A DNA stretch of 64,000 nt from Fomitopsis serialis. Lineage: Eukaryota > Basidiomycota > Agaricomycetes > Polyporales > Fomitopsidaceae. This document shows positions 1-9,605 of this stretch, one piece after another. The translations under genes and the position numbers were made by a program. How positions within the stretch are numbered: the first letter of the stretch is position 1; each line of letters begins with the position of its first letter. The notes below the pieces were generated by a model that saw only the letters and a list, made by a program, of their open reading frames with translations, did not search any database and was not told where the DNA came from. The stretch covers positions 62,001-126,000 of the forward strand of contig NW_025954993.1 in the NCBI RefSeq assembly GCF_022376445.1, read 5' to 3'.

Positions 1-2003
1 CCCTTCTCGCGCGCGCAGCCGCTCCGTCATCCTTCGTGCTTGTGCTCGGAGTCGTCGGAGCGCGGGGTCCACCAGGCGTGTGCGGCGACCCTGAAGCCGC
101 GTTCTTGCTCTCCGTAATACGCTGCCCGTCTTGTTGTGTGACATAATACGCCTCGTCCAGGTTCGGCCAATCGAGCTCTGGAAGGCCTGGTCTCACTGAT
201 CCCTGGGCCCTCCCGCTCGGAGGGGGGGTCGGCACCGCGTTCGGTGTCGTGTCCAACTTTCTAGTCGTCGCGTTATGTCCATGCGAGGCGGGCTCCTCCC
301 AAGCCGCCCCGAGCGCAGGCGCACTCTGCTTTGTAGCCCCCGGCGCTACGCTCAGCGGCGTGCTGCCAACCGCAGACAACGACACCTCGCTCGTCGACAT
401 AAAACCCGAGCTGCGCCCTGGTGTATGCGCGCTCGTCAGCGTCGGTGACGACGCGGCAAAGAGCGACGCAGGCGTAGGGAGCTGCTGACCATCATCCCTC
501 TCTGTCTGCTCGTCGTTCCCGCAATCCTTGCGGCCGACTAAGCTCTCGTGTGGCCGCGACCTCGTTGGCGTCAGAGCAGGCAGGAGGGCCAGCGGTGTCG
601 GGCGCTTCCTCTCCTTTTCCCTGGGCGTCCTGGGCGAATCCGTCTCCCCGTACTCGGTTTGAGACGCTGGGCTCCGCACGCTCGTAGGTGTCTGAGGCGA
701 TACCAGTCCCGAGGGCACGTGCGGGTTGGGCGCAAACTGGATAGGCGAGGGCGTCTCCTTCTCCCCCGCAGCGCGCCCCGGCGACTCCTCACACCACGCC
801 AGCCCAGCTCCGCCTCCTGGGGTGACAGGCGAATCTCGCAGCGACGCCGCCGAGGTACACGCACGCGTCAGCGCAGACACAGACGCGGTGATCGACCCCG
901 TCCGCCTGCGCACCGGCGTCACGGCGCTGATGTACGGTGGGCTCGCCGGTGACGCAAACGCAATCGGAGATAGAGCGTGTTCGGCGGACGCAGAGTCCAG
1001 ACTAGATCCTCCGCACGGCCTGGGGACACCTTGTGATGGTGTTGAAGTCGGCGTGACGGCGGTGTCGAGCGTAGGAGCGGTCGATACGTCGAGGGACGCG
1101 CCTGCGACAGCGATGTTGCCGGACGAACTGCCATGTCGACCAGTGACCCCAAGGAGGTTGGAGACGCGCCGGAAGGCGTTCGAAGCAGAGGTGACAGTGC
1201 CCGAGCGCTTGCGTGGTGCGCGCACGGGTGTAGATGCAAGGGCACCAGAAGAGCTGGACGGGACAGATACTGCCAAGTGAGATGAAGTCGACGCAACAGT
1301 GAGAATTACGGGGGATACGGGTGGCGTCTTGGTCGCGACAGTAGAATGGGAAGTCCCAACTTTGCCTACCTCCGGCGCGTCGATATCATTTCTGAGTTCG
1401 ATTCGCGAGGATGCATGCGAAGAGTAGGTGCCAGTCCCTGAATACGACGATAACGAAGACGTTCCGAAGGACGGAGCAGGCGAAGGTGCTCTTGAATCTA
1501 CGTGTGACTCTCCAGATGAAAGCAGAGTCGGAGTTGGGTACGGTCCTGCGTTTGTAGATGGAGTAGTCAGCAAATACATAGGATCAGTTTCGCGAGCAAA
1601 AGGACGAGGGCATCGTGGCAACCTTCAAACACAACATCGATGTCATGATGCTCTTCACCCTGAGGCGACCACGACATGCTATGTCCGGACAATCCAGCAA
1701 CGGAGGCTTGCATGTCCACACATCTCATCTCGTGATGCCACTCGACCCGAAACATCACAATAAAATCGACTACTCACCTGGGGACTGTGAAACCGACGAA
1801 GAGGGCGAATACGGCGAGTAAGGCGAGTACGGCACCGCAGTGTTTGGTGAATACGGAGATAGTGGGGACGGCGAGGGCGAGATAGGCGAACGCAGAACAT
1901 CGAGTGGGTCGGACGCAGCGGAAGCATCGCGGAAGACGTTCTCGATGTCGTCCAGCGCGTCGCCGATGATGGTGTGGAGGGCGCGGAGGGTCGCGAAGGC
2001 CAT
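1..2003 (-). CDS. Ser/Thr/Pro-rich, probably disordered protein; 3' end lies beyond the left edge
   Basis: Minus-strand gene starting with ATG at 2003. Exon 1 is 2003-1778. An intron of 232 bp (1777-1546) has a GTGAGT donor, a CTGAC branch site and a GCAG acceptor. Exon 2 runs from 1545 through position 1 without a stop, giving about 590 visible residues in one frame. The N-terminus (MAFATLRALHTIIGDALDDI) looks like an amphipathic helix. The rest is rich in S, T and P, with SP and TP dipeptides, a short YSP repeat around residues 45-65 and basic patches. I see no catalytic motif. The N-terminal helix reminds me of N-termini of some basidiomycete methyltransferase-like proteins, but no such domain follows. 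The many SP/TP sites suggest a phosphorylated regulatory or scaffold protein; that is inference. The start is the first ATG before a good exon. Confidence 0.72.
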
Positions 2004-2445
2004 TGACCTCTGGGCCGGTAATCAAGCGGGTGTATGCGCCCTGGCGAAGGTGGGAGTTGGGGGGAAGAGGCGACCGGCGTGAAGTGAAGAGCAAGACGAG
2101 CACGGTACCCGAGCAAAACAGAGTTTGACGTTTACTCGCCGGACCATTTCGATTGAATTAGCGTATTTGCGGAAGGGACACGAACTATGGCGCGCGACAA
2201 CGTTCAAGTTGACATACGCACAACAGATGCCAGGAGCATGTGGCAACTGCTCCGCACAATCCAGGTAGGCCTTCGTGGTGGTAGTAACCCATCACTGTGA
2301 AAACAACCCAAATATGCACCTACGTATCACCGAAGAACACAGGGAGTACCTTGAGGTAGGGATGCCCAACGAAAACAATATGCTGCGGCGGTACCGGTCT
2401 GCATCAAGTCGAAGAAGGCAAGTCAATGACAAGTTGATCTCGCGT
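2004..2445. promoter_or_regulatory. Upstream region of the Ser/Pro-rich gene
   Basis: About 440 bp between the ATG of the leftward gene and the first coding debris to the right. It should contain that gene's promoter, but I see no convincing TATA box or repeated operator-like motif. Confidence 0.3.
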
Positions 2446-3285
2446 CTAATCAATCGCACCCCTCACCAGATCCACGTCCCCGATCAACGCCACAAAGGCA
2501 TCACTATATCCTTCTACGGCCAGCTCTTCGCCTGCTTCCAGATAGTTCATTGCCTCGGGCTTCTGAACGAGGCCATCTTGTCCGCAAATTTCGGCAAGGA
2601 CTATTAACGCTTCAGCAGACGCCACAATCGAACATAGCGAGTACTGTGTCTCAACTCAGTGTACAGCCTGCCTGCTGTGTCTGCCAGTGAGACATTGCTG
2701 CTCGTTTCTTCCACGCAAAATCAGGGAGTCTGCCGGATTGACCCGGGATTACAGCCAGAGGAGCTTGGAACATGCACGATACGGATTGGCTCTAATGATC
2801 GCCTCCAGGGCCGTAGTAAGCCCTTCAGGCTGGTGGGTCCTTCAACCTTTTGTATCCTCCGGCATACCCTCAGGCTGAGACCGAGGTGAGACATACCTAC
2901 CTGCCACGTCGAGGCGGTTCCAGATCTTCTGAGACACGTCGCAATTGCTGCGCTTCATATCCGGATGCCAACTATCGCCCGTGCAAAACCAGGCAAAACC
3001 TGCTCCTTCCAGTCCGAGTCCTGCAATGTAAGTATAGGGTCAGCCTACTCCCCGGGTCGGTCGCATGGAACTTGGTGCTTACACGCGGTGCGCCGTTATC
3101 CCCGGGATACATATTTAATATTGCTGTCGGGAGCATCCACGGTGTAGATGGTTTCGAATACTGCTGAGGAGTGAATTCATCGCCATCGCAGCGAGGAAAT
3201 CACGTGGATACCTGTCGCCCTCAAGCGCTCATAGGCGCCTCCTTCCTCCTCAGCTCCTCGACTCTTCCGTGCTGTTAATTGTCAT
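2446..3285 (-). pseudogene. Decayed multi-exon gene of unknown family
   Basis: Several minus-strand stretches read as good coding sequence bounded by splice-like sites but do not form one open frame. The series starts at an ATG at 3285 and passes through an acidic N-terminal piece, a piece with the core VFETIYTVDAPDSN, a piece rich in W, H and D around WHPDMKRSNCDV, one around ALEAIIRANPYRACSK, and a last piece around 2630-2450 with the core ALIVLAEICGQDGL. At least two frame changes are needed (near 3255 and 2970), so I call it a remnant. I do not recognise the family. The last piece is Ala/Leu/Glu-rich and probably helical. Confidence 0.4.
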
Positions 3286-4390
3286 GTCCGCGACTCCCGA
3301 AGCCTCAGACCAGTATCTTCAACGTTTGTCCACTCTAGAACAGACATGCACTATCTCCCGCCTCCAATGCTGTGGTGCTGCGACATGACCGCAGGGTAGG
3401 ATGAGCGCGCAGTGTCCCGCCGTGCCGCCGGGTTGCCTTGCTCTGAGGTGCTACAAGTTGCGTGTGAAGGTGCGTCAGTAGCGTTGCTGGATTCATATCA
3501 CTATCGGATTACAGTGGCACGTAGAACCACGCACGGAGCTGCAGTTGGCGGGTGCGATGACGGTATGTGCCTCTTTCAGGCATTGGTGCCTTGAAGTGGG
3601 CACACTCACTCAGAGTTGCAGGGCGAAGGGCCATACATAGGTACGATCGGAATTGGATCGGAACCGCTGGATGTCTTGAGCTCGCGTATCAGCAAGGGTC
3701 AGTGGAGACACGTCCAACAGGCGTCGGTCCAGATGACAACCGGGTTCGACGCCGCCCGGAGCGAGACCCAGCACAGTAAAGGAATAGCCTTTAGAGTCGT
3801 TGGCGTATAGTTGCCGCCGTCAGAGGCAGAACATGTGCTGCCGCCGCAGCGACCAGCAGGCGCAATTGGAAGGACTCGAGATTGCGGCGTCGACTGGAGG
3901 ATACAGTAGGAATGATCGGTCCACTGTGCGGCTCCCTGACTTGCGTCAGAGCAGCCAGTGAACGTGATACTACTGAGGCTGCGTCGCAGAGCACCAGTGG
4001 ACCTCGCTATGTGGCGCTTGTTCGAGGAACGAGGAGCCACCGCGGTGCCCTAACCATGTTCGGTCCCGAAATTGGCCATGCCAGTGGTGCATATGTACCC
4101 TTATATACCGTCTAAGGCAACGCCGGTCAGCAATGGGGCTCGGTAAGTGCAGAGTGTCCGTGCAGATGGAGTCGTAAGGCCAAGTATGAGCAAATCGCAA
4201 CCCGATCTGTTCATTGACGTTCATAGATCAGATCGCGCTGAGATGCATCGGGGACTTCCAGGAACGGTAGCGCGGCGCGACGCATCGCGCGCCTCTGCTG
4301 GGGCGGCGAGTGACATCACACAAGCTAGGGACGGCCTGGCGCACCTGGGCTCTGACGTCGGCGCATCCGCGTCATGGCAAGCGATCGTGC
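3286..4390. other. Intergenic stretch without a supported gene
   Basis: About 1.1 kb. Open frames on both strands are short, have skewed composition and show no paired splice sites. Nothing recognisable. Confidence 0.4.
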
Positions 4391-4391
4391 G

Positions 4392-4398
4392 TATATAA
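4392..4398 (+). promoter_or_regulatory. TATA box of the HAM1-like gene
   Basis: TATATAA lies 120 bp upstream of the ATG at 4518, in a GC-rich setting, followed by a pyrimidine-rich stretch (4415-4445) of the kind often found at fungal transcription starts. Confidence 0.5.
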
Positions 4399-4517
4399 GG
4401 GCGGCGGGGGATGGTTCGACTTTCATCTTTCCCCCCTCATCTCACGACTGCTCACGACCACTCGAACTCAAACTTGACTACCGTTCACTTTTGTAACGAC
4501 TGTAACGACTTTCTAAT

Positions 4518-7500
4518 ATGTCTCTCCCGCAAGCATCGAAGGACATCTCCGACCACCCCGCGTCCAACTCGGTCACGCAGCCACACAACAAGCGCGAGCA
4601 GGCCGCCGACGTCGACCGCAAGCTCCGCTTCTATGGCGTCATCCAGGCGCTGCGCGACTCGCGCATGCCATCGAACACCCAGATCGACGCGGCGCTCACC
4701 TATGCGCTCAGCAACTCGCCCGTCGACCTCAACGCGCTCAGCGCGACGGGCAGAAGCTCATCCAGGACTCGCGCGACATCATCGAGACCGCGCGCCTCAT
4801 CGTCATGAAGAAGAACGCCGACGAGCTCTTCCAGAACTTCGTCTGGCATACGCGCGCCGTCGACGCCGCGCCCGCGAAGAACATCGCCAACTCCGACAAC
4901 ATCCCCGTCGACCAGCAGAAGGCCAAGCAGGACGGCCAGCAGGCCGTCACCCACCTCCGCACCTGCTCAGCCTCGTCATGACGAACGCCGAGGTCCGCAA
5001 GCTCATCGCGGACTTCAGCGTCATCGGCCGGGACCTCCTCGCCCGTGGTGCCGGCAAACTCGCAGAGACCGCCCGCCCCGACGAGGCACGACTTGCGCAA
5101 GTCGACGACACGGCCCCACACAACCAGTTTGTCACTGAGGGTGGTCGTGTTGCCGGCCCCGACGAAACTCCAGTGAGTTTACATTCACTCAACTGACCAT
5201 CGAGCTCACACTGTTTGCAGATTGTCGAGGCACGCATCCCCGGCACGGATACGCGTGTTGCCCAGCACCCCAAGGCAGAGCTTGGCCAGGGTGCCACCGT
5301 CAAACAGCGAACGGTGATGTTAAGAGCGGCGATCAGGCTGCTCGCGAGGCCAATGCGAAGAAAGAAGAGCTGAAGGTATGTGTCGAGCACTTAAGTCTTC
5401 ACCGCTGTTGGTGTCCCTGAGCGGCGCATATATTCATCGAATTCGTCGTCTACTTGCTATATGCGTGGAGTGCTAACATATTTGCATATAGGGCGAAGCC
5501 TACCGCAGAAGACGACACGCTCAACACTGTCGGCGGCGATCCCGTCCCCGATGACTCTACGGACGCGGAGGCCAAAAAGAACGGCCTGATGGGCAAAATT
5601 CGGGGTGTTCGCGTATGTTCCCGCTATTTGATCTAGGACGTTTCACTGATCTCATAATTAGGACCAACTGAACGAAAAGATCCCGCAGGAGCACAAGGAT
5701 CGTGCTAACGACCACGTCGATCGCGCGAAGAACTTCCTCAGCGACGAGTACTTCCCGCCCGAGCGTCGGGATCAGTTCATCTACCGGTAAGTACAGCTAG
5801 TGTCCACGCGGAATCAGTTCATTAACGTCGCATATGTAGCCTCAAGAAGGTAGTGATCGAATGCCAGAACCACAAGGACTACCAGGAGAGCATCACCTGG
5901 CTCCTCGGTTGGCTAGAGGAGTACGCGGGCCACGGCAAGACTGCTGCTGCGAACGGTACGTCATCAAGACATGGCTTCAGAGAAGGAAACCTAACTGGTA
6001 CCATAGCTAAGGACCACCACGAGAACCTGCAATCGCAGGGTCCGATGCAGCAGGCGCTCGGCGAACTTCGCACACTGCTGGAGCGCTTCGCGAACGGCAT
6101 GAGCATGGCCGTCGTAGGCAATGCCATCCAGGATCTGTACCAAGATTCGAAGAACGACCCTGAATGAGGCAGTGGTTTACGGACTGCGACGCGTACGTGC
6201 GGAAGGTGAGTCGTCATTTTCTTGGTCACATAGCTCGTTGATGTGTTAACACGGGTTCGCGTGTATAGGTCCTACTCGAGGCTGGCTTTGTGTTGGAGCC
6301 GCAGTGCAACAGCCAAGGCAATGACTTGCTTGAGCGTGGCCGTGGCTTCTACGAGGGCAAGTACAAGGGCACTTCGACAACCTGCTCGGCACCTTGACGA
6401 TGGTTACTGCCTTCGGCGATGACCTCTGAACCAACGGTACGTGTTACCTTCTTCGTGGGTGCTAGGTAGCTGACGCGGAATGGAACCTAGCTTCGGAACT
6501 GACTGGGCGCGTCTCACCAAGGACCTGCTATTCGATGGCGAGGGCAGCCTGAAGTTCAAGCCCGAGCTGTGGATGGACATCCGCAAGGTCATCTGCCTAC
6601 TATCATCGATAGGGTACGCAGCGTCAACGGCTCATTAGGTTGATCATACTGACATAAGTTGTATGCTAGGTCGGTTACGTCCCGATTCCGCGCGTCGAGT
6701 ACACCGACGACGCGCTTGACCTCGTCATCGAGAACCTCGCACTCAGCGGACGTAACCTCTTGCCGAACCTCGTCACCGTCGAGGCGCACAACTTCATGAA
6801 GTTCTCGCCGTACAATGCCATCCAAGACGAGGGCCGCCACGAGTTCACGCTCACGTTCGGCCAGATCCAGGCGGACATGCGCGACGTTTCATTCTACTTC
6901 CGCAAGAAAAGTGGTTCCCGAAGCTCAGCGACTCGGGCATCGCGGACGTGCTCCTTGGCGGGCATGGTCTTACTGTCACCGCACGGTTGCGAGCTCGGGC
7001 AAGGATCGTTCGTCTGTCTTCCACGTACGCCGCACCGTCTCCCATTAGTTCACAGAACCAATCTGACTTACTGGATTACAATAGGTCAAGGACGTGCAAG
7101 TCAAGGTTGACACGCTCAAGTTCAGCATTCGCGACAGCAAGCACGACCTTCTGTACAAGACGCTCCGGCCGCTCGCGACCGGTCTTGTGAAGCGGCAGGT
7201 GCAGAAGGCGATCGCGGACGCGGTGCGCACGGGCTGGAGTACGTCGAGGCCAGCTCGTGACAGTGCGCGACCGCATGGAGGAGGCGAAGGTGGACGAGAA
7301 CCAGAGCCGGACACAGGCGCTGCAGGACGTGAGTTGCATCCGTCGTCGGAGGGCGCAGGGCTGACATGTTCCACAGCTGTTCCAGCGTAAGAAGGACGAG
7401 GCGTCGAGCGCGGCGTCGAAGGCGGACGCGAAGACGGGCACGTTCAAGTGTGTCGAACGCGACTCGGCGATCCTGCAGGACGTCGGCCGTCCCGAGGGCT

Positions 7501-7580
7501 GGGCGAACCGCGCGCAGGAGCGGTCGGACAAGGCGACGACGGGCGAGACGTGGCACTCGGAGGCGTTCAAGATCGTTTGA
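4518..7580 (+). pseudogene. HAM1-like protein gene, reading frame broken by about 12 small deletions
   Basis: Eleven exons: 4518-5172, 5221-5375, 5492-5612, 5662-5786, 5840-5955, 6007-6205, 6269-6436, 6491-6613, 6670-7024, 7085-7328, 7377-7580. All introns are short with good GT/AG sites. The conceptual product, about 825 aa, matches the fungal HAM1-like family (N-terminal DUF5923-type and C-terminal DUF4449-type domains, distantly related to BPI/LBP lipid-binding proteins). Recognisable blocks are NADELFQNFVWHTR, NFLSDEYFPPERRDQFIYR, SFYFRKK and the C-terminal GEWH-like segment near 7545. The frame shifts near 4748, 4968, 5306, 5497, 6165, 6371, 6425, 6593, 6908, 6980, 7233 and 7247. Each is fixed by adding one base (two at 5497), and in at least five the missing base is the C of a CTG leucine codon. 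No substitution stop or lost splice site was seen, so this is either a very young pseudogene or local consensus error. Confidence 0.8.
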
Positions 7581-8285
7581 GCGCGGCCTACGCCCATGTC
7601 GTGTCCGGATATCTGACTCTGCGTCTTTTCGCTGCATACCCCGACGTCATCTTGAAACCTACTAGTACTAGTGATTCTCCTTCTACCCTATATCCTCTTA
7701 GCTTCTGTCTGTCCTGGACCATTGATCGAGACGCGTACCATACCGCACATTCTAGTCCTTCCTCTTTTGTCTTCAAGAACGAACTTTGGTCCTAATGCCT
7801 GTATACCTTCCGGCGCCCCCTGCCGGTGTACTGTACACTAGTATAGTTTGTGCATTGCGTAGCCGTTTGTAGCGATTGACCGTATGAATCCTTTCCTTTC
7901 GTCTTTCTGCGTGTCCGAGGGCGTGTGTGGTGGGATGGTTAGATTCTTTGTCAAAATGACTTGGAGTGGAAGATGTTCTCCGGCGGGCAGTGAAGCTCTG
8001 AGGTATCATTCGGTGGCGTGGCGGCCGACCAAGAGTTTCTCAGCTGCAGGATAGCATACCACGCAGATACAGCCGTTACCTATGTGCACCCATAACCCCC
8101 GGTCGGCGTAGTAGTCCGTTGGCGATGCGCGAGGATGATGGTGTTGTCTCATCCCTCATGCGTGGGCTCAAAATCGATTGCGGAACGTAACCAATACAAT
8201 GCGTAAGTTAGACAATGACGAGCGGAGCTGTGAATACCGGCCACCAAAACCCTCTAGAAACCCTCCGACTGTAACCATGCGTGCG
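7581..8285. other. Convergent intergenic region (3' flanks of HAM1-like and Cue1-like genes)
   Basis: About 700 bp between two genes that end toward each other. It is T-rich after 7640, as expected for a 3' untranslated region. No coding signal or repeat was recognised. Confidence 0.45.
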
Positions 8286-9188
8286 TCATGACGAGGAAGC
8301 CTCCTTCGCTTGCTGTGCAAGCAACCGCCTAGAGAGAACAATCGTCAGTCAGAACGTTGATACGACCACGGACAAAACGCGGTACGCACTGCCTGGCGGC
8401 AAGGATCATCTGCGCCTTCCTCTCGCGCAAGCTCGCCTCCCGCTTCTCAGCATTCTCCTCCCACACCGCTCGCCCTGCGGCCTCTTCCGGCGTCCGCGCC
8501 TCGACGCCGGACGAGAGCGCCACACGGTCTTCGAGGTTGTACCGCTCGATGAGGCTCGAGGACTTGGACTTGCTCGAGGACGACGAGGCGGCTGCTGGAG
8601 TGGGTCCCCGACGGGCGGGCGCGGTGTCTGTTGAGTTGAGTGCGCGGGGATAGAGCGTGTAGTACGCGGGTGGTGGCTGTGCAGGCTGTGAGTGCGCGGG
8701 AGTCGAGAAGAGCAGGGGCAGACGTACCGCGGGCAGGAAGCCACGCTCGAGGATGGTATTCGTGGTCGTCTGCACGCTTCCGGTGCGTAGGAGGTCGTAT
8801 CGGATGTTGTCACTGTGCATTCGCACGTACGCCCTCAGCGGCGTGTTCGCGCCTCAGCATCATGGTTAACATACCTTGGGATGTCAGGGAACATAGTATG
8901 TACGGTGTCGACCTGCAGACACCCTCCGGGTCATGTTCGTCTCTCGCGCGCGCGACTGTATGCACATACCATGTCTACCGTAACATTCTTCGGTCGGAAT
9001 CCGAGCACGGTTGATGGAGACGGTCCTGAGGATGTGTCCTTCCCTACGCGACGAGCGGTGGACCGAGGTTGAGCGCGACTCCGAGGCGAGCTACTAGCAC
9101 GGGGACGACATGACGTACCAGACGTTGCCCACCGGACGATGAAGACAATAACCGCGACCGCAACAACAACGTTCAGAACTTCGCCCAT
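8286..9188 (-). CDS. Cue1-like ER membrane protein with CUE domain (E2 recruiter in ER-associated degradation)
   Basis: Five exons on the minus strand (9188-9119, 9043-8970, 8912-8875, 8812-8390, 8328-8286) join in phase into 215 aa; yeast Cue1 is 203 aa. Residues 1-20 (MGEVLNVVVAVAVIVFIVRW) form one N-terminal membrane anchor. A CUE domain follows at about residues 35-78 with the hallmarks MFPDIPSDNIRYDLL and TTNTILERGFL. A Ser/Pro linker leads to a charged C-terminal helix with RERKAQMILAARQRLLAQQ, which looks like the Ubc7-binding region of Cue1. In yeast, Cue1 anchors and activates the ubiquitin-conjugating enzyme Ubc7 at the ER; that role is inferred from the family. Joining the last exon gives the natural helix end, supporting its splice. 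The gene diverges from the FAF2-like gene. Confidence 0.87.
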
Positions 9189-9605
9189 ATTGTTGAACTG
9201 ACTGCTGGGTATGAAGGAAAGAAAGATACTATCTCAATGAAGGCGTGAAGGCGGAGCTGTTCGCGGGTAGAAAGTGGCGTTCAATGGACGATCGCCCGAG
9301 TTCCACGTATTTTGTGCCGACAAGAGTTTCTATTGTAGCTTATAGACCACAGCTGGATAGCATACTGTAGCACTTACATTTATAATCCTTATGAAAACTA
9401 GCGTGAAGCGCTCACGTGCAGCGCGGTCAAATAGAGCACTCTCGGAGCAGTGCGGCACTTGGCCGACACTCTTCCACAACTCTTCCACACCCCTCAGGCT
9501 CTGCTACTGCCTATATAACCTGCTTCACGACGGCCGACACTCGTTGACATTCATCCTAGGTTTTTGTTGAATGAACTTGTGCAAGTATAATCATCTGGTG
9601 ATATA
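9189..9605. promoter_or_regulatory. Shared divergent promoter of the Cue1-like and FAF2-like genes
   Basis: The 417 bp between two divergent start codons. A TATATAA at 9512-9518 lies 94 bp before the FAF2-like ATG. A CACGTG palindrome lies at 9413-9418 near the middle, within TCACGTGCAGCG. Such cores are bound by bZIP or bHLH factors, and fungal unfolded-protein-response sites have related cores, so joint ER-stress control is possible but not shown. No clear TATA box is seen on the Cue1-like side. Confidence 0.5.

Noticed and set aside
3699..4040. 113-codon minus-strand frame
   Set aside because: No recognisable motif, no promoter or splice context; composition is compatible with chance.
4518..7580. 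Programmed frameshifting in the HAM1-like gene
   Set aside because: About twelve shifts at unrelated contexts, without slippery sites, cannot be a programmed mechanism.
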